Made by a program: the position numbers and the translations under genes. This document shows, piece after piece, positions 59,814-64,000 of a stretch of 64,000 nt of DNA. The notes under the pieces are model-generated. The model was not told the DNA's origin and made no database searches. It worked only from the letters and a program-made list of their open reading frames with translations. Positions within the stretch are counted from its first letter, which is position 1. Every line of letters begins with the position of its first letter. This DNA is from Fimenecus sp963590415 (GTDB taxonomy: Bacteria; Bacillota; Clostridia; Oscillospirales; Acutalibacteraceae): NCBI GenBank assembly GCA_963590415.1, contig CAVAPB010000001.1:1-64000 (forward strand), read 5' to 3'.

Positions 59814-61778
59814 ATGAGCGAAGAAATAAAAAATGTAATGGAAGACGAAGAGATGGATACTGCCGTTACCGAAGAATACGGTGCGGACGCCATTCAGGTT
59901 CTCAAAGGACTTGAGGCGGTAAGAAAACGCCCCGGTATGTATATCGGTTCAACGGGTCCCAAGGGATTGCACCATCTTGTATATGAAATTGTCGATAACT
60001 CCATAGACGAGGCGTTGGCAGGCTACTGCACACATATTGAGGTTGAAATTTTACCCGATAACATAATTACCGTAAAGGATAACGGACGAGGAATTCCCGT
60101 AGGCATCAACGAGGAGGAGGGTCTCCCTGCGGTTACGGTTGTTCTTACTGTTCTTCATGCAGGCGGTAAATTCGGCGGCAGCGGTTATAAGGTTTCGGGC
60201 GGCTTGCACGGCGTAGGTTCGTCGGTCGTTAATGCCCTTTCGGAATGGTTTGAGGTTGAAGTCAGCCAGAACGGACATATCTATAAGCAGAGATTTGAAA
60301 GAGGCGACATTGTTACCGACCTTGAAACAATCGGCGATACGGACGAAACCGGCACTCTGATAAGATTTAAGGCAGACTCAGAAATATTCACGGAAACCAC
60401 GGTTTACGAATTTGATGTATTGCAGCGCAGACTCCGTGAGCAGGCTTTTCTTAATGCAGGTCTTAAAATAACGCTTACCGATAAAAGAGACGAAGAAAAC
60501 ATTGTCGAAGAGGTTTACTGCTATGAGGGCGGTATCCGTTCGTTTGTTGATTTTATAAACAAATCAAGAGGTCTTACCCCCGTTCACGATGAAATACTTC
60601 ATTTTTCGACCGTTCAGGACGACAGAAGCGCAGAGGTCGCCATTTCTTATAATGACGGCTACAATGAAATTATTCTCTCTTTTGCGAACAATGTCCGCAC
60701 CATTGACGGCGGTACTCACGAGGACGGTTTTAAGACTGCTTTAACAAAGGTATTCAACGATTACGGCAGAAAATTCAAGCTGCTCAAGGATAACGACAAG
60801 AACCTTTCGGGTGACGATGTCCGTGAGGGTCTTACGGTTGTTATCAGTGTTAAGCTTACCGAAGCGGAATTTGAGGGACAGACAAAGGGTAAGCTCGGTA
60901 ACACCGAGATGAAGTCGCTTGTCAACAAAATGCTCTATGAGAAGATGATGACATATTTTGAGGAAAATCCCACGGTTGCAAAGACGATTTTCTCAAAAGC
61001 GCTTGACGCTTCAAGAGCAAGAGAGGCGGCAAGAAAGGCAAGAGATACGGCAAGAAGAAAATCGGCGTTTGAGGGCAACTCACTCCCAGGTAAGCTTGCC
61101 GACTGTATAGACAAGGACCCCGAAAACACAGAACTGTTTATCGTCGAGGGAGATTCGGCGGGTGGCTCGGCAAAAGAAGGAAGAGACAACCGTATTCAGG
61201 CAATACTTCCTCTTTGGGGTAAAATGCTCAATGTCGAAAAGGCAAGAATTGACAAGGTTATCGGAAATGATAAGCTCACACCCGTTGTTCTTGCACTCGG
61301 AACAGGTATCGGCGACGAGTTCGATATAACAAAAATCAGATACCACAAAATAGTAATTATGGCGGATGCCGATGTCGACGGTCAGCATATCAGAACGCTT
61401 CTTCTGACATTTTTCTTCAGATATATGCGCCCGCTTATCGACGAGGGATATATTTATATCGCTCAGCCGCCTCTTTTCAAGGTTTCAAAGGGTAAGTCGT
61501 TCAAATACGCATACACCGAGGAAGAGAGAGACAGATACACGGCGGAATTCGGCGGAGAAAAGGTTGATGTTCAGCGATACAAAGGTCTCGGTGAGATGGA
61601 TCCCGAGCAGCTTTGGGAGACCACAATGGATCCCGCAACAAGAATTATGCTTCGTGTTACCCTTGAGGACGCTATGGAAGCAGACGAGACCTTCTCAATT
61701 CTGATGGGCGATAAGGTTGAGCCGAGAAGAGAATTTATTGAGAAGAACGCAAAATATGTTCAAAACCTTGACATTTAA
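59814..61778 (+). CDS. gyrB: DNA gyrase subunit B
   Basis: The ATPase subunit that powers negative supercoiling. 654 residues. GHKL ATP site: VDNSIDEALAGYC, then KDNGRGIPV and GGLHGVGSSVVNALS. The TOPRIM domain has ELFIVEGDSAGGSAKEGRD and the metal-binding MADADVDGQHI. The C-terminal end is PRREFIEKNAKYVQNLDI. CGGAGG precedes the ATG. It is followed by gyrA after 17 bases. Confidence 0.97.
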   Translation: MSEEIKNVMEDEEMDTAVTEEYGADAIQVLKGLEAVRKRPGMYIGSTGPKGLHHLVYEIVDNSIDEALAGYCTHIEVEILPDNIITVKDNGRGIPVGINEEEGLPAVTVVLTVLHAGGKFGGSGYKVSGGLHGVGSSVVNALSEWFEVEVSQNGHIYKQRFERGDIVTDLETIGDTDETGTLIRFKADSEIFTETTVYEFDVLQRRLREQAFLNAGLKITLTDKRDEENIVEEVYCYEGGIRSFVDFINKSRGLTPVHDEILHFSTVQDDRSAEVAISYNDGYNEIILSFANNVRTIDGGTHEDGFKTALTKVFNDYGRKFKLLKDNDKNLSGDDVREGLTVVISVKLTEAEFEGQTKGKLGNTEMKSLVNKMLYEKMMTYFEENPTVAKTIFSKALDASRAREAARKARDTARRKSAFEGNSLPGKLADCIDKDPENTELFIVEGDSAGGSAKEGRDNRIQAILPLWGKMLNVEKARIDKVIGNDKLTPVVLALGTGIGDEFDITKIRYHKIVIMADADVDGQHIRTLLLTFFFRYMRPLIDEGYIYIAQPPLFKVSKGKSFKYAYTEEERDRYTAEFGGEKVDVQRYKGLGEMDPEQLWETTMDPATRIMLRVTLEDAMEADETFSILMGDKVEPRREFIEKNAKYVQNLDI

Positions 61779-61795
61779 GATAAAGAGGTAAGACG

Positions 61796-64000
61796 ATGGC
61801 AAAAAACAACAATTCAAGCACAAGTCATAATCACAATCTCGGTGATTATGTTCCGCTTGAGCAACAGAATATTATAAACAGAGAAATAAATCAGGAAATG
61901 AGAAATTCGTTCCTTGATTATTCAATGTCGGTTATCACTTCCCGTGCTCTTCCCGATGTCAGAGACGGCTTGAAGCCCGTTCACAGAAGAATACTTTACA
62001 CGATGTATGAAAAGCATCTGTATCCGAATGTCGCATACCGTAAGTGTGCGGACACCGTCGGTGCGGTGCTCGGCTCTTATCATCCCCACGGCGACGCTTC
62101 GGTTTATGACGCAATGGTAAGACTTGCGCAGGATTTCTCAATGAGATATCCGCTTGTTGACGGACACGGTAACTTTGGCTCAATCGATGGAGACCCGCCT
62201 GCGGCATACCGTTATACGGAGTCGAGAATGAGCAAAATCGCGCTCGAGCTCCTGACCGATATTGACAAGAAAACAGTTGACTACATTCCGAACTACGACG
62301 ACAGACTTAAAGAGCCCACGGTTCTTCCGTCCAGATACCCGAACCTGCTTGTAAACGGTTCAACAGGTATAGCAGTCGGTATGGCTACAAATATTCCTCC
62401 GCACAATCTTCGTGAGGTCATTGACGGCGTTTGCTGTGTTATCGACAATCCCGACGCTTCGCTTGAGGATATAATGGAGCACATCAAGGGACCAGACTTC
62501 CCCACAGAGGGAATAGTTATGGGCAGAGCAGGCATCCGTGCCGCTTATGCAACGGGAAGAGGAAAAATAACCCTTCGCGGTCGTGCGGAAATTGTCGAAA
62601 ACGAAAAAACGGGCAGGTTTCAGATAGTTGTTACGGAGCTTCCGTATCAGGTAAACAAGGCAAGACTTATCGAGTCGATTGCCGAGCTGCACAAGGATAA
62701 GAAAATTGAGGGTATGTCGGGTATTAACGACTATTCTTCAAAGCGCGGCGGCGGTATTAGAATCGTTATCGACTTAAAGAGAGATGCAAATCCGCAGGTA
62801 ATTCTCAATCAGCTTTATCAGATGACGCAGCTGCAGATTTCCTACGGTATTATTCAGCTTGCCCTTGTTGACGGCGTTCCGAAAATACTTACTCTTAAAG
62901 ACATTATCGAAGAATATATCAAATTCCAGTGTGAGATTATCACGAGAAGAACTGAATTTGACCTTAAAAAAGCGCAGGACAGAGAGCATATTCTCGAAGG
63001 TCTTGAAAGAGCGGTCGACATTGTTGACGAGATTATCGCCGCAATCCGTGCATGTAAGGGCGGTCAGCCCGAGGCAAAGCAGGCTATTATAGAAAAATTC
63101 GACTTTGACGAGCCGCAGGCAGACGCAATAGTTGCGTTCAGACTCGGTCAGTTGGCAGGTCTTGAAATTCAGAAGATTGTTTCCGAGCGCAAAGAGCTTC
63201 AGGAAAAAATCAGAGCCTTGCTTGAAATTTTGTCATCGGAAGAAAACATCAAGCACACCGTTAAAACAGAGCTTCTTGCAATTTCCGATAAATACGGCGA
63301 TGACAGAAGAACTGAAATTTCAAATGTTGCGGGCGAGGTTGACATTGAGGATCTCATTCCCGAAGAGGATTGCGTTTACACCCTTACAAATATGGGCTAT
63401 ATCAAGCGTCAGCCCGTTGACACATATCAGAGCCAGCGCAGAGGCGGCAAGGGTATCAAGGGTATGTCAAGGCGTGAAGAGGATTACGCAAAGACCATGT
63501 TCACCTGCTCTTCTCACGACTATATTATGTTCTTTACCTCGCTTGGTAAGGCCTACAGGCTCAAGGGCTATGAAATTCCCGAGGGAAGCCGTTCAAGCAA
63601 GGGTATGAATGTTGTAAACATTCTTCCCATCACTTCGGACGAAAAGATTACCTCAATGATAAGGGTTCCGAATTTCAGCGATGAGGATAATTTCTATCTC
63701 TGTATGCTCACAAAGCAGGGTATTATAAAGCGTACACCGCTTAACGCATATAAAAACATCCGCAAATCGGGTATTCTCGCAATAAATCTTGACGAGGGTG
63801 ACGAGCTTGACTGGGTTGCGCTCACGGACGGCACAAAGAAGATTATGGTTGCCACAAAGAAGGGCTTTGCAATAAGCTTTGAGGAAAATGATGCAAGAGT
63901 TATCGGCAGAACCGCGCGAGGAGTAAAGGCGATTTCGCTTCGAGACGGCGACGAGGTAACGGGTATGTGTATTCTTGAAGAGGGCAAGAAGGTTCTTACT
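61796..64000 (+). CDS. gyrA: DNA gyrase subunit A (3' end beyond window)
   Basis: The frame stays open from ATG 61796 to the window end, giving about 735 residues of an expected 800-850. The breakage-reunion domain has catalytic Tyr140 in AAYRYTES. The quinolone region reads HPHGDASVYD, with Ala101 where Escherichia coli has Ser83 and Asp105 matching Asp87. The C-terminal beta-pinwheel starts near residue 520 (GYIKRQPVDTYQSQRRGGKG is a GyrA-box-like motif). AAAGAGGTAAG precedes the ATG. Confidence 0.96.
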   Translation, partial: MAKNNNSSTSHNHNLGDYVPLEQQNIINREINQEMRNSFLDYSMSVITSRALPDVRDGLKPVHRRILYTMYEKHLYPNVAYRKCADTVGAVLGSYHPHGDASVYDAMVRLAQDFSMRYPLVDGHGNFGSIDGDPPAAYRYTESRMSKIALELLTDIDKKTVDYIPNYDDRLKEPTVLPSRYPNLLVNGSTGIAVGMATNIPPHNLREVIDGVCCVIDNPDASLEDIMEHIKGPDFPTEGIVMGRAGIRAAYATGRGKITLRGRAEIVENEKTGRFQIVVTELPYQVNKARLIESIAELHKDKKIEGMSGINDYSSKRGGGIRIVIDLKRDANPQVILNQLYQMTQLQISYGIIQLALVDGVPKILTLKDIIEEYIKFQCEIITRRTEFDLKKAQDREHILEGLERAVDIVDEIIAAIRACKGGQPEAKQAIIEKFDFDEPQADAIVAFRLGQLAGLEIQKIVSERKELQEKIRALLEILSSEENIKHTVKTELLAISDKYGDDRRTEISNVAGEVDIEDLIPEEDCVYTLTNMGYIKRQPVDTYQSQRRGGKGIKGMSRREEDYAKTMFTCSSHDYIMFFTSLGKAYRLKGYEIPEGSRSSKGMNVVNILPITSDEKITSMIRVPNFSDEDNFYLCMLTKQGIIKRTPLNAYKNIRKSGILAINLDEGDELDWVALTDGTKKIMVATKKGFAISFEENDARVIGRTARGVKAISLRDGDEVTGMCILEEGKKVLT

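Overview
The window is chromosomal DNA from a low-to-moderate GC Firmicute, most likely a gut Clostridia of the Oscillospiraceae/Ruminococcus type. It contains the replication origin. The evidence is the classic order rpmH-rnpA-yidD-yidC-jag-mnmE-mnmG-rsmG-noc-parA-parB on the minus strand, facing dnaA-dnaN-yaaA-recF-remB-gyrB-gyrA on the plus strand. Promoters are sigma-A-like and ribosome sites are strong GGAGG. Typical Firmicute traits are present: Noc, RemB-type DUF370, long HPF, HPr with Ser46, and OhrR. Gene direction diverges at about 55.1-55.5 kb, which marks the origin. I base the taxonomic guess on gene content and protein style only.

Layout. 0-0.5 kb: dispersed repeat. 0.5-6.3 kb: fructose PTS operon (fruR-fruK-fruA-ptsH-ptsI). 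6.3-10.1 kb: a helix-turn-helix/L-serine dehydratase fusion, then a two-gene module of a duplicated DUF1538 membrane protein and a duplicated PII-like protein. 10.1-18 kb: an accessory, AT-richer stretch. It holds a tRNA-Arg(CCT) with a partial duplicate and hairpin repeats, a PAP2 phosphatase, a tyrosine recombinase next to two inverted sites (a probable invertible promoter), gene remnants, RING/SHOCT membrane proteins and an SLH surface protein. 17.85-19.4 kb: about 1.5 kb of intergenic repeats with no gene. 19.4-32.5 kb: glycogen phosphorylase, rpsO-pnp, hpf, ahcY, a lipoprotein, an HD phosphohydrolase, and mgsA-hisS-aspS. 32.5-38.8 kb: mreB-mreC-mreD-PBP2-minD shape operon and an OGG-type glycosylase. 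39-43.5 kb: a small membrane protein beside a DnaA-box-like cluster, a GH13 amylase, YbjQ, and a peroxide-response operon (gpx-TSCPD-ohrR) with an OhrR-type operator. 43.5-55.1 kb: serS and the origin-proximal leftward cluster with three perfect parS sites. 55.1-64 kb: the dnaA side, with gyrA running off the end.

How the parts work together. FruR-FruK-FruA with HPr and EI makes a self-contained fructose uptake system that generates fructose-1,6-bisphosphate. ParA, ParB, Noc and the parS sites organise the origin. The Mre/PBP2 genes build the side wall. OhrR senses organic peroxide and probably controls its own operon.

The most unusual observation is the candidate phase switch at 12.55-12.93 kb. 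A tyrosine recombinase lies beside two 22-bp sites that are exact reverse complements. They bracket 229 bp that appears to hold a promoter. In the sequenced orientation this promoter points into an intrinsic terminator. On the other side lies the ribosome site and first codons of a broken glycosyltransferase-like gene. Other notable points are tandem hairpins with compensatory changes by the tRNA-Arg, a lysine-rich tail on glycogen phosphorylase, and DnaA-box-like clusters together with an altered DnaA recognition motif.
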